From NCBI RefSeq assembly GCF_018881635.1, contig NZ_JACVPY010000002.1, positions 455,330 through 519,329 on the forward strand: a stretch of 64,000 nucleotides of DNA. Reading direction: 5' to 3'. Under the pieces are notes generated by a model. That model was not told where the DNA came from. It ran no database searches and saw only the letters and a list, made by a program, of their open reading frames with translations. A program made the translations under genes and the position numbers. Shown piece by piece: positions 35,658-43,972 of this stretch (within the stretch, counting starts at the first letter, position 1; every line of letters begins with the position of its first letter). The stretch is from Polynucleobacter sp. UB-Piko-W3 (lineage in GTDB: Bacteria > Pseudomonadota > Gammaproteobacteria > Burkholderiales > Burkholderiaceae).

Positions 35658-36857
35658 CTATAAAGATAGTAGGCGTTGCAGGGCTGTCGCTAGAGTTTGC
35701 TCTTGCTTGGCAAAACAGAAGCGGATCACGCCAGATTCGGTAGGGCGATCATAAAAAGCAGAAACGGGAATAGCTGCTACACCCACCTCAGTTGTGAGCC
35801 ACTTACAAAAATCAGCTTCATTTAATTTAGCTTGCGGAATATTGAGCGCAGAGTAATCAGCGCACTGAAAGTAAGTGCCTGGTGTTGGTAGTAATTTAAA
35901 AGAAGTCTTCAACAGACCAGCTCGGAAAAAATCACGCTTAGCTTGATAAAAGGCAGGCAAGTTTAGGTAATGCGATGCATCTGCTAAGTAAGAGGCAAGC
36001 CCATACTGCATTGGTGTATTGACAGTAAAGACATTAAATTGGTGAACTTTACGAAACTCTTTTGTCAAAGTTGGTGGCGCGGCTACGTAGCCAACCTTCC
36101 AGCCAGTGACGTGATAAGTTTTACCAAAGCTAGAGATGAGAAAACTTCTTGCAGCGAGTTCTGGGTGCGAAGCCACGCTATGATGCGCTGCGCCCTCATA
36201 GACCATATGTTCATATACCTCATCACTCAAAATCAGTGTGGAGGTATTTTTCACTAATTGAGCTAATCGATCTAAGTCTGCTTTCTGCCACACCATTCCA
36301 GTAGGATTGTGTGGAGAGTTAATCATAAGTAGACGTGTTTTGGAATTGATAGCATTGGCTAAAGCGTCCCAAGGAATTTCATAGGAAGCGACTTGACCAT
36401 GTTCATCACGCCTTACCTCTAACGAGACGGCAATGGTTTTGCCGCCGGCTAATTCGATGGAAGGTCGATAGCTATCGTAAGCAGGTTCAATAATGACCAC
36501 TTCATCGCCAGGACTAACGCAGGCCAGAATGGTCGTCAAAATTCCTTGGGTGCCGCCTGCGGTGATCGTGATTTCTGATTCAAAGTCATAGTGGTGACCA
36601 TATAGATTTTTAATCTTCTGACTAATACCATTACGTAGCTCTGCAATTCCAATCATGGGAGGGTATTGATTGCGATCTGTGAGCATGGCGTTGTTCACGC
36701 TGGTGATTAATTTACGATCGCAGGGAAAATCTGGAAAGCCCTGGCCTAGATTGATCGCCTGATGTTCTGCTGCGAGTGCTGACATGACGGTAAATACCGT
36801 TGTTCCCACATTGGGAAGGCGACTCGGAAAGGAGGGGCTGATGTCTGGCGTGGTCAT
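35658..36857 (-). CDS. PLP-dependent class I/II aminotransferase, methionine aminotransferase (YbdL)-like
   Basis: The 399-aa protein has the fold type I motifs: INLGQGFPDFPCD, TAGGTQGILTTILACVSPGDEV, NSPHNPTGMVW, LSDEVYEHMVYEG, and the PLP lysine in SFGKTYHVTGWKVGY. The GQGFPDF start and overall length match methionine aminotransferase YbdL and kynurenine aminotransferase-like enzymes. It transfers amino groups between methionine or aromatic amino acids and oxo-acids. Divergent from yaaA. The exact substrate is inferred from resemblance. Confidence 0.9.
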   Translation of the reverse strand: MTTPDISPSFPSRLPNVGTTVFTVMSALAAEHQAINLGQGFPDFPCDRKLITSVNNAMLTDRNQYPPMIGIAELRNGISQKIKNLYGHHYDFESEITITAGGTQGILTTILACVSPGDEVVIIEPAYDSYRPSIELAGGKTIAVSLEVRRDEHGQVASYEIPWDALANAINSKTRLLMINSPHNPTGMVWQKADLDRLAQLVKNTSTLILSDEVYEHMVYEGAAHHSVASHPELAARSFLISSFGKTYHVTGWKVGYVAAPPTLTKEFRKVHQFNVFTVNTPMQYGLASYLADASHYLNLPAFYQAKRDFFRAGLLKTSFKLLPTPGTYFQCADYSALNIPQAKLNEADFCKWLTTEVGVAAIPVSAFYDRPTESGVIRFCFAKQEQTLATALQRLLSL

Positions 36858-36916
36858 TTAAGGCAGAGAAATCTAGTAGTCGCTAGAATGGTAAAAATTC
36901 ATATACAAATTGTGCC

Positions 36917-37693
36917 ATGCTGATCGTACTTTCTCCCGCTAAATCCTTGGATTACAAGACCCCAGTCAAGGTCAAAACCTCGACCTTGCCTGAATTTGTC
37001 TCGGAATCAGCCAAATTGATTGCTGATCTGAAAAAGCTATCCCCTCAGGATGTAGCTCAGTTGATGGGTTTATCTGATCAATTGGCCGCTTTGAATGTGG
37101 GTCGCTACCGCGATTGGACCAAGAAATTTACCGCAGAGAACAGCAAGCCAGCCATCTATGCTTTTGATGGAGATGTCTATGATGGCTTTGACGTCAAAAC
37201 CCTGAATGCCAAGGCTGTCGACTTTGCCCAGGACCATATCCGGATTTTGTCTGGTCTTTATGGTGCCTTGAGGCCCTTAGATTTGATGCAAGCCTATCGC
37301 CTAGAAATGGGTACCGCATTGCAGAATGCGAGAGGCAAAGACCTCTATTCTTTTTGGGGTAGTCGGGTTAGCGATTCGCTTAAGCAGATATTAGAAAAGC
37401 AAAAAAAGCCTGTGCTGCTCAACTTAGCCTCTGAAGAGTATTTCAAGGTCTTGCAGCCTAAAGACTTGGGTTGTCCCATTATTTCTCCGGTATTTCAGGA
37501 TGGCAAAGACGGAAAATACAAAATCATTTCGTTTTATGCCAAACGGGCACGCGGTTTAATGGCGCGTTATGTAGTTGAGAATCGCATTACTGATCCCGCA
37601 GACTTAAAAGGTTTCAATTTGGATGGTTACAAGTATTTTGCGGCAGAATCTAAGCCTGATAAGCCAGTGTTTAGAAGGGCAGAGAAAAAATAA
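36917..37693 (+). CDS. yaaA: Peroxide stress protein YaaA (DUF328/UPF0246)
   Basis: The 258-aa protein matches YaaA throughout: start [78 protein letters not shown] and [14 protein letters not shown]. In E. coli YaaA is induced by OxyR and lowers intracellular free iron during hydrogen peroxide stress. It overlaps the next gene by one base (TAATG), so the two are translationally coupled. Confidence 0.95.
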   Translation: MLIVLSPAKSLDYKTPVKVKTSTLPEFVSESAKLIADLKKLSPQDVAQLMGLSDQLAALNVGRYRDWTKKFTAENSKPAIYAFDGDVYDGFDVKTLNAKAVDFAQDHIRILSGLYGALRPLDLMQAYRLEMGTALQNARGKDLYSFWGSRVSDSLKQILEKQKKPVLLNLASEEYFKVLQPKDLGCPIISPVFQDGKDGKYKIISFYAKRARGLMARYVVENRITDPADLKGFNLDGYKYFAAESKPDKPVFRRAEKK

Positions 37694-38904
37694 TGGCCGT
37701 ACATCGTACCAAGTCCTCGCAACGTAGCTCTCCTGAGGTTGAGAAGCTTGTAGCTGATGCCATTTCTTTGGCCGCCTCTGGCAGCCAAATAGAGGATCGC
37801 TTTTGGGAAGAGCGCCTGAATGTTCGTTTAATGCGTTTACTGAAAAGTCAAAATCAAAATGTGATTGATGCGGCCTTGGATCAAACCTTTCGTATTAACA
37901 CGGTAGCCTTTGAAGTGCTCGCAGATTCTGCTGAAACCTTGGCAGAATCTCTTAAGATGGAGCACGAAGGACAAGAGTGGGACGTTCTCTTGTTAGCAAT
38001 GCCCATCGTTGCGCATACCCGTTATCAAATTCCGTCTGGGCCATTGCAAGTAAGTATGGTGGAGGCTACCGCGCAAGCTTTGCATTCCGCTATCGCGGCG
38101 CCCGATACCCGTCTTGCCATTGTTCCTTGGCTCTATAGCATTGATCAGATGCCGCATTCGCACTGCCAAACGCGCATCTTGACTGAATCTTTGGCGAATG
38201 CGGCGATCTGCAATCAGGATGTGAAGTTAGAGTTGCGCGATATGTCTGAGACGATTGCCGTTTTGGCGGATCCACGTTTTATCATTGCCGCCATTAGCGC
38301 CCCAACTGGTACACCCATTTTCCGTTGGCAAGCCGAACCTCCGGCGCGTCAAGAGCGAGGAGTGAGCTTGATTGGCTGGCAAAACGCGATGCATGAGCCG
38401 ATGGCCTCCTTGTTGCCAGGCTGCGAGTTCGAGCTTCTATTGCCAGAGTCTTATTTCACAAATTGCCGTTTGGCTGATAAGCATGTGCGCCCCTTAAGTA
38501 TTCGGGCAGCAGTCAACTACCTTGAGAGCAGTCTAGGTATTTTGCCTGCTGGCTTATCCTGTGTAGTCGGTGCATTTGGTGAAGAACAGGCCGATGAGTA
38601 CCGTATTTCCTTTAGCGCAAAAGGCTCTTCAGAGATCATGTATGGCGTGATCTGGCCTTTATATGATCGCGAGAGTGTTGCAAGCGATGCTTTAAATGAT
38701 TTGTCAGATGACGAAAGCCCGATTAAGAAAATATGCGATGCATTGCATGATGCTGGCGTTGAAGATGTCTTTCGCCATGCAATGCTCTTTGATCCAGAGC
38801 TCTGTGATGATTGTGGAGCACCTCTGTTTCCGGATCGCTCAGGTGAAGCTGTGCATGCTGAGATGCCTGACGATGCACCATCACAGCAACCTTTATTTCA
38901 TTAG
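37693..38904 (+). CDS. DUF2863 family protein
   Basis: The 403-aa protein has the DUF2863 pattern found in Burkholderiales: PEVEKLVADAISLAASGSQIEDRFWE at the start, LLLAMPIVAHTRYQIPSGPL, and a long C-terminal domain with MYGVIWPLYDRE. Near the C-terminus CDDCGAPLFPDR gives a cysteine pair that could be half a zinc site. No signal peptide or membrane segment is seen, so it is cytoplasmic. Function unknown. Translational coupling to yaaA hints at a link to oxidative or iron stress, and a strong terminator follows. Confidence 0.85.
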   Translation: MAVHRTKSSQRSSPEVEKLVADAISLAASGSQIEDRFWEERLNVRLMRLLKSQNQNVIDAALDQTFRINTVAFEVLADSAETLAESLKMEHEGQEWDVLLLAMPIVAHTRYQIPSGPLQVSMVEATAQALHSAIAAPDTRLAIVPWLYSIDQMPHSHCQTRILTESLANAAICNQDVKLELRDMSETIAVLADPRFIIAAISAPTGTPIFRWQAEPPARQERGVSLIGWQNAMHEPMASLLPGCEFELLLPESYFTNCRLADKHVRPLSIRAAVNYLESSLGILPAGLSCVVGAFGEEQADEYRISFSAKGSSEIMYGVIWPLYDRESVASDALNDLSDDESPIKKICDALHDAGVEDVFRHAMLFDPELCDDCGAPLFPDRSGEAVHAEMPDDAPSQQPLFH

Positions 38905-38915
38905 AAACAACAAGC

Positions 38916-38950
38916 AATAAAAAAGCCGAGGATCTCTCGGCTTTTTTATT
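38916..38950. terminator. Bidirectional intrinsic terminator between DUF2863 gene and the small exported protein
   Basis: A 15-bp perfect stem (AATAAAAAAGCCGAG / CTCGGCTTTTTTATT) with a GATCT loop starts 12 bp after the DUF2863 stop. Its A/T-rich outer arms supply a U tract on either strand, so it can end both this transcript and the converging gene at 38968-39342. Confidence 0.92.
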
Positions 38951-38967
38951 TGATGCAATGTGAGAAA

Positions 38968-39342
38968 TTAATTTTGCACAAAGGGCTCTGCACCAGCAAA
39001 CAAGTGAGGTAACTTGCCTGCCTTCATTTCTGCGGTTTGGCAGAAATCAGCTAGTCTTACGCCAGCTCTAATATTAAACAGCATTGCTTTGTTGCCCAAC
39101 ACTACAAGGTCATGCCCACTGTTCGTGTTTTTATAACGCAAGCTGCCTGGCAATGAAGTTTGACGCTCTAATTCATATGTCTTGGAATCCCAAGTTAAGC
39201 GAATCTTCTCAATCGTGCCAGAAGTTTTGAACTGTTTACTTTCGCTGCAGGACCATGTGAATACTTCTTCACTAGCGCTAACATTCGCAGCGGAAAAAAT
39301 TCCGGCAAGTACAACGCTGATGGTGAGAAGATTCTTTTTCAT
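38968..39342 (-). CDS. Small exported protein, possibly MliC-like
   Basis: The 124-aa protein has a clear signal peptide (MKKNLLTISVVLAGIFSAAN, cut after VSA) and a short beta-rich mature part with two cysteines (TWSCSES and ADFCQTA) that may form a disulfide. The pattern WSC...IRLTWDSKTYELER...SGHDLVVLGNKAMLFN recalls MliC-type C-type lysozyme inhibitors (small beta barrel, conserved glycine and Ala-Leu ending), but the match is loose and the lipobox of MliC is absent. It lies 13 bp after mdh on the same strand and may share its transcript. Function uncertain. Confidence 0.7.
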   Translation of the reverse strand: MKKNLLTISVVLAGIFSAANVSASEEVFTWSCSESKQFKTSGTIEKIRLTWDSKTYELERQTSLPGSLRYKNTNSGHDLVVLGNKAMLFNIRAGVRLADFCQTAEMKAGKLPHLFAGAEPFVQN

Positions 39343-39355
39343 GTGTTAATTTTCC

Positions 39356-40345
39356 TTAGGAAAGTAAATGCTTCACACCGGCCTGTTCTTCAAGCAATTC
39401 ATTGAGGGTATGAGTCATACGCTCGCGGGAGAATTCATCAATCTCTAAACCTTCGATCATTTTGTATTCACCGTTTTCGCAAACTACCGGGAAACCATAA
39501 ATCACTTCAGCTGGTATACCGTATTCGCCCTTAGAAGGAATTCCCATGGTAACCCATTTGCCATTGGTGCCAAGCACCCAATCATGCATGTGATCGATAG
39601 CGGCATTTGCTGCAGAGGCTGCAGATGAGAGCCCGCGCGCGTCAATGATGGCTGCGCCACGCTTACCAACAGTTGGAATGAAGGTGTCTTTGTTCCATAC
39701 AGGATCATTGATGGAGTCTTTTACAGACTTGCCATCGATGGTTGCAAAGCGATAGTCTGGATACATCGTTGGACTATGGTTGCCCCAAACTACCAGTTTC
39801 TCAATATTCGCAACAGGCTTCGCTAACTTATTAGCCAACTGTGAGAGCGCGCGATTGTGATCAAGGCGCAACATCGCTGTGAAGTTTTTCGCAGGAATAT
39901 CAGGGGCAGATTTCATGGCAATGTAGGCATTGGTGTTTGCTGGGTTGCCAACAACCAAAACCTTGACCGTTTTCTTAGCCACTGCGTTCAAGGCTTTGCC
40001 TTGAGCTGTAAATATTTGCGCATTAGCGGAGAGCAAATCTTTGCGCTCCATACCAGGGCCGCGTGGGCGTGCGCCGACTAAAAGGGCGATATCAATATCT
40101 TTAAATGCAGTCATTGGGTCGGAATGAGCAGACATGCCTGCCAATAGCGGGAATGCACAGTCTTCCAATTCCATCATGACGCCGGCGAGGGCTTTTTGAG
40201 CTTTTTCGTCAGGGATTTCCAGTAATTGAAGGATTACAGGCTGATCTTTGCCTAAAAGGTCGCCATTGGCGATGCGAAATAAAAGGGAATATCCGATTTG
40301 ACCGGCTGCACCGGTTATAGCGACGCGCATTGGGGCTTTTGCCAT
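39356..40345 (-). CDS. mdh: Malate dehydrogenase (NAD)
   Basis: The 329-aa protein has the NAD motif [38 protein letters not shown] (substrate-binding arginines), [19 protein letters not shown] and the catalytic-His loop [13 protein letters not shown]. It is the 330-aa type (as in Aquaspirillum and Thermus), common in Burkholderiales, rather than the shorter E. coli type. It oxidises malate to oxaloacetate in the TCA cycle. It is divergent from a GntR regulator followed by sdhCDAB, with a palindromic operator in the shared region. Confidence 0.97.
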   Translation of the reverse strand: MAKAPMRVAITGAAGQIGYSLLFRIANGDLLGKDQPVILQLLEIPDEKAQKALAGVMMELEDCAFPLLAGMSAHSDPMTAFKDIDIALLVGARPRGPGMERKDLLSANAQIFTAQGKALNAVAKKTVKVLVVGNPANTNAYIAMKSAPDIPAKNFTAMLRLDHNRALSQLANKLAKPVANIEKLVVWGNHSPTMYPDYRFATIDGKSVKDSINDPVWNKDTFIPTVGKRGAAIIDARGLSSAASAANAAIDHMHDWVLGTNGKWVTMGIPSKGEYGIPAEVIYGFPVVCENGEYKMIEGLEIDEFSRERMTHTLNELLEEQAGVKHLLS

Positions 40346-40417
40346 TACTAAGAACTCCAGGGGAAGGTTAATTAATCAAAACTTTTCTATTATCCATTCA
40401 AGTGTATGGATTTTCGT

Positions 40418-40446
40418 TTTACACTATCAGTGACGTCTTATATAAG
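40418..40446 (+). promoter_or_regulatory. Candidate sigma-70 promoter of the gntR gene
   Basis: TTTACA (40418-40423) and TATAAG (40441-40446) are separated by exactly 17 bp; each matches consensus at five of six positions. The -10 box lies inside a perfect palindrome, so a repressor bound there would block the polymerase. Predicted by eye. Confidence 0.55.
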
Positions 40447-40448
40447 AC
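40435..40448. promoter_or_regulatory. Perfect 14-bp palindrome GTCTTATATAAGAC, likely GntR-family operator
   Basis: This perfect inverted repeat lies 46 bp upstream of the gntR start in the mdh/gntR divergent region and covers the predicted -10 box. GntR/HutC regulators often bind such short palindromes near their own genes, so autoregulation and control of mdh, and perhaps of sdh, is the simplest reading. I noticed no second copy in the window. Confidence 0.65.
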
Positions 40449-40494
40449 TAGAATTACCTTAAATTTTATCCAATTGATATGAACTGGAGTCAGT

Positions 40495-41232
40495 TTGTCA
40501 GAAGTAAATTTGCCTGTTGCCTCATTTAGCCCGCTCTACGAGCAGATTAAGGCGATGATTTTGGCTAGCCTGCAAGCGGCCGAATGGCTTCCAGGGGCTG
40601 TGATTCCTAGTGAAATGGAGTTGGCTGCGCGCTATGCAGTAAGCCAGGGCACCGTTCGCAAGGCCATTGATGAGTTGGCAGCCCAAAATCTATTGGTTAG
40701 ACGCCAAGGGAAGGGCACCTTTGTTGCCACCCACCAAGAGGACGATTGGCAATACCGTTTTTTACGTTTAGCACCAGATTCTGGTGAGAAATTTCTTCTG
40801 ACTAGTCATTTTTTGTCCTGCCAGAAGACTAAAGCAAACTCTCATATTGCCAATTTGCTTAAATTAAAGGCAGGTGACACCGTGATTCAAATTGATCGGG
40901 TTCAGAGCTTTGCGGGCAAACCCGTTGTTTTTGAAGAGATTTGGCTTCCTGCAACGCGCTTTAAGGGTCTCGATCTGGATGCGCTCAATGCCTGGAATGG
41001 TCCGGTATACGCGCTTTACGAGAGCCAATTCGCTACGCATATGGTGCGAGCGGAGGAAAAGATTAAAGCGATATCAGCCGATGGGGCCTTAGCGAGCCAT
41101 CTCCATTTGGCAGCTGGTTCGCCTCTGCTTTCTATAGAGCGGGTAGCCTTTACCTACGGGAATAAACCAGTAGAAATTCGGCACGCCAGGTACGACACTT
41201 CGGAGCAGCATTATGAGAATAAATTGAACTAA
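40495..41232 (+). CDS. GntR-family (HutC subfamily) transcriptional regulator
   Basis: The 245-aa protein has a GntR winged HTH (about 10-80: PLYEQIKAMILAS, IPSEMELAARYAVSQGTVRKAIDEL, VRRQGKGTFVA) and a UTRA effector domain (about 95-240: KAGDTVIQIDRVQ, PVVFEEIWLPATRF, SPLLSIERVAFTYGNKPVE). It most likely senses a small organic acid and controls the TCA genes on both sides. It starts with TTG preceded by TGGAG 5 bases away; no in-frame ATG is near. The position between mdh and sdhCDAB is conserved in related bacteria as far as I recall. The ligand is unknown. Confidence 0.9.
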   Translation: MSEVNLPVASFSPLYEQIKAMILASLQAAEWLPGAVIPSEMELAARYAVSQGTVRKAIDELAAQNLLVRRQGKGTFVATHQEDDWQYRFLRLAPDSGEKFLLTSHFLSCQKTKANSHIANLLKLKAGDTVIQIDRVQSFAGKPVVFEEIWLPATRFKGLDLDALNAWNGPVYALYESQFATHMVRAEEKIKAISADGALASHLHLAAGSPLLSIERVAFTYGNKPVEIRHARYDTSEQHYENKLN

Positions 41233-41363
41233 ACGGACCCGTTAAAACCCCCATTTATCGCTTTTAAACACTAAAAATCCTCACCACCGCTAAGGTTTCC
41301 AATAGAATATGTTGCGACACAACAAAAATACATTACACCTTTACATAAGCATAGAGATTGCCC

Positions 41364-41783
41364 ATGGTTGATGCACAGCAAGATGTAAAAAAAATGAGAC
41401 CGGTTTATCGAAACATTGGTCTTGCCCAGTTGGTGAAATACCGTCTTCCTTGGGCGGGTAAAGTTTCCATCCTTCACCGTATTAGCGGGGCAGCCCTGTT
41501 CCTCTTATTACCATTTATTCTGTACTTATTCGATCAGAGTCTCGCTTCTGAATTAAGTTACCAAAAATTCCAAGACTTTACTGGCAACATCCTAGTAAAA
41601 ATCATTTGCCTTGGCTTGATCTGGGCGTTCTTGCACCACTTCTGTGCTGGAATCCGCTATCTCTTACTTGATTTAGAGATCGGTGTTGAAAAGTCTGAAG
41701 CTAATCGCTCAGCGATCATCGTTCTTTTCCTTGGCTTGGCTTTGACAGCGTTAGTCGGCCTTAAATTATTTGGTTTTTACTAA
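41364..41783 (+). CDS. sdhC: Succinate dehydrogenase cytochrome b556 subunit (SdhC)
   Basis: The protein of 139 aa has three membrane segments and the SdhC signature RPVYRNIGLAQLVKYRLPWAGKVSILHRISGAALFLLL: the His-Arg-Ile-Ser-Gly motif marks quinone and heme contacts. HHFCAGIRYLLLD carries the second typical His. It anchors the SdhAB flavoprotein in the inner membrane and passes electrons to quinone. ATG 41364 is preferred over a TTG six bases earlier because AGAG lies 7 bases upstream. First gene of sdhCDAB-sdhE. Confidence 0.95.
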   Translation: MVDAQQDVKKMRPVYRNIGLAQLVKYRLPWAGKVSILHRISGAALFLLLPFILYLFDQSLASELSYQKFQDFTGNILVKIICLGLIWAFLHHFCAGIRYLLLDLEIGVEKSEANRSAIIVLFLGLALTALVGLKLFGFY

Positions 41784-41807
41784 GCGTTTCTATATTTAGG
41801 ATATTTC

Positions 41808-42173
41808 ATGCCCATTTATCAAATTGGACCAAAGCGATTAGTTGTAGGCGCTCATTACGGTCTTAAGGAGTGGATCATCCAGCGCGTCACAGCGATTGTG
41901 ATGGTGGTGTTTACGATTGTTTTGTTAGTTGACTATTGCATTACTGGTAGCGCAACTTATGAAGGTTGGTCTGCCTTGTTTGCTAATCAGTTCATGAAGC
42001 TTCTAAGCCTTTTAGCCTTGTTCAGCTTGTTCTATCACGCCTGGATTGGTGTACGTGATATCTGGATGGATTACATCAAGCCCGTCAGCATTCGTTTAAC
42101 GCTGCAAGTATTGACCGTACTTTATCTAGTGGCTTGTGCAGCCTATGCGGTACAAATTTTGTGGAAAGTGTAA
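41808..42173 (+). CDS. sdhD: Succinate dehydrogenase hydrophobic membrane anchor (SdhD)
   Basis: The 121-aa protein has three transmembrane helices and the SdhD motif SLFYHAWIGVRDIWMDYIKP, with the heme-ligating His and the quinone-site Asp-Tyr. The N-terminal LVVGAHYGLKEWIIQRVTAI segment is also typical. It forms the membrane domain of complex II with SdhC. It lies 24 bp after sdhC and 4 bp before sdhA. Confidence 0.95.
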   Translation: MPIYQIGPKRLVVGAHYGLKEWIIQRVTAIVMVVFTIVLLVDYCITGSATYEGWSALFANQFMKLLSLLALFSLFYHAWIGVRDIWMDYIKPVSIRLTLQVLTVLYLVACAAYAVQILWKV

Positions 42174-42177
42174 TTCG

Positions 42178-43956
42178 ATGACTGCGATTCAAAAATCATT
42201 GCCCCGTCGCCGTTTTGATGCGGTTATTGTTGGTGCGGGTGGCTCAGGTATGCGTGCTTCGTTGCAGCTAGCAGAAGCTGGCCTCAATGTTGCTGTGCTA
42301 AGCAAAGTATTTCCAACGCGTTCACATACTGTTGCAGCGCAGGGTGGTATTGGTGCCTCACTGGGCAATATGAGTGAAGATAATTGGCACTATCATTTTT
42401 ATGACACCATCAAAGGCTCTGACTGGTTGGGTGATCAAGATGTGATCGAGTTCATGTGTCGTGAAGCTCCCAAAGCAGTCTATGAGCTTGAGCATTTCGG
42501 TATGCCATTTGATCGTAACCCAGACGGCACGATTTATCAGCGCCCATTTGGTGGCCATACTGCAAACTATGGTGAGAAGCCAGTGCAACGTGCTTGTGCA
42601 GCTGCTGACCGCACTGGTCATGCAATGCTTCATACTTTGTATCAACGTAACGTACGCGCTAAAACAAACTTCTTTGTTGAATGGCTGGCGCTTGATTTGA
42701 TTCGTGATGACGTGGGCGATGTTGTTGGTGTTACTGCTCTGGAAATGGAAACAGGTCAGGTTTATATCCTCGAGGCCAAGGTTGTCTTGATGGCAACTGG
42801 TGGTGCTGGACGTATTTGGGATGCATCAACCAACGCATTTATTAATACTGGTGACGGCATGGGCCTTGCAGCTCGTGCAGGGATTCCGTTGGAAGACATG
42901 GAGTTCTGGCAATTTCACCCAACTGGCGTAGCAGGTGCAGGCGTGTTGTTGACAGAGGGTTGCCGCGGTGAAGGCGCTATTTTGCGCAATAAAGATGGCG
43001 AGCGTTTTATGGAACGTTACGCACCAACCTATAAAGATCTGGCACCAAGGGATTTCATTTCCCGTTGTATGGATCAAGAGATTAAAGAAGGGCGCGGATG
43101 CGGCCCTAACGGTGATTATGTGGTGCTTGACTTGACGCACATTGGTGCTGAGACCATCATGAAGCGCCTTCCTTCTGTATATGAAATCGGGATTAACTTT
43201 GCGAACGTTGACGTGACCAAGGAGCCTATTCCGGTTGTGCCAACCATTCACTATCAAATGGGTGGTATCCCAACCAATATCCATGGTCAAGTCGTTGTGC
43301 CTGCGAATGGCAAACATAACGAAGTCATTAATGGCCTATATGCCATTGGCGAGTGCTCATGTGTTTCTGTGCATGGTGCAAACCGCTTAGGTACAAATTC
43401 ATTGCTTGATCTTTTAGTATTCGGTCGTGCAGCTGGTAATCACATTGTTGGATTAAATCTGAAGAATCGTGAGTTCAAATCATTACCTGCCAATGCTGGT
43501 GAGCAAACGATGGCTCGTATTGCTGTCTTAGATAACTCTACTTCTGGTGAGTATGCCCAAGACGTTGCAAACGACATTCGCAAAACCATGCAGAAATATG
43601 CCGGTGTATTCCGTAATCAAGAGTTAATGGATGAAGGTGTTCGTCAAATGGCTAAGCTGACCGAGCGTGCTAAGCATCTCTGGGTCAAAGATAAGTCAGC
43701 AATTTTCAATACTGCTCGGATTGAGGCTTTGGAAGTCGCTAACTTGGTTGAGACTGCTAATGCAACCATGCTTTCTGCTGCAGCTCGCAAAGAAAGTCGC
43801 GGTGCACACTCGCATGATGATCATCCTCATCGTGATGATGATCACTGGATGAAACATACCCTTTGGTATAGCGAGGGCAATCGTTTGGACTACAAACCAG
43901 TCCAGTTAAAGCCATTGACCGTTGATTCAGTTCCTCCAAAAGAACGTACTTTTTAA
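42178..43956 (+). CDS. sdhA: Succinate dehydrogenase flavoprotein subunit (SdhA)
   Basis: The protein of 592 aa has the FAD motif DAVIVGAGGSGMRASLQLAEAG, the covalent-FAD histidine in FPTRSHTVAAQGGI, HTANYGEKPVQRACAAADRTGHAMLHTL, the active-site HPTGVAGAGVLLTEGCRGEGA, and NRLGTNSLLDLLVFG. It oxidises succinate to fumarate. Near the C-terminus a His/Asp-rich stretch (HSHDDHPHRDDDHW) sits where other SdhA proteins have a shorter acidic loop; related SdhA often carry such a His-rich segment. ATG 42178 is chosen from the family start and the position of the sdhD stop. Confidence 0.97.
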   Translation: MTAIQKSLPRRRFDAVIVGAGGSGMRASLQLAEAGLNVAVLSKVFPTRSHTVAAQGGIGASLGNMSEDNWHYHFYDTIKGSDWLGDQDVIEFMCREAPKAVYELEHFGMPFDRNPDGTIYQRPFGGHTANYGEKPVQRACAAADRTGHAMLHTLYQRNVRAKTNFFVEWLALDLIRDDVGDVVGVTALEMETGQVYILEAKVVLMATGGAGRIWDASTNAFINTGDGMGLAARAGIPLEDMEFWQFHPTGVAGAGVLLTEGCRGEGAILRNKDGERFMERYAPTYKDLAPRDFISRCMDQEIKEGRGCGPNGDYVVLDLTHIGAETIMKRLPSVYEIGINFANVDVTKEPIPVVPTIHYQMGGIPTNIHGQVVVPANGKHNEVINGLYAIGECSCVSVHGANRLGTNSLLDLLVFGRAAGNHIVGLNLKNREFKSLPANAGEQTMARIAVLDNSTSGEYAQDVANDIRKTMQKYAGVFRNQELMDEGVRQMAKLTERAKHLWVKDKSAIFNTARIEALEVANLVETANATMLSAAARKESRGAHSHDDHPHRDDDHWMKHTLWYSEGNRLDYKPVQLKPLTVDSVPPKERTF

Positions 43957-43972
43957 GTAAAAGAGATAGAAG

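Noticed and set aside
36039..36257. Frames antisense to the aminotransferase and to many other genes
   Set aside because: They are mirror images of strongly coding genes, without ribosome sites or recognisable protein features.
41310..41324. Inverted repeat TGTTG-N5-CAACA upstream of sdhC
   Set aside because: Half-sites are only 5 bp and unlike the gntR palindrome; not enough to call an operator.
41358..41363. In-frame TTG start six bases before sdhC ATG
   Set aside because: The ATG at 41364 has better spacing to the AGAG ribosome site.
42136..42177. Earlier in-frame ATG for sdhA at 42136
   Set aside because: It lies inside sdhD and gives an N-terminus unlike known SdhA; ATG 42178 fits.
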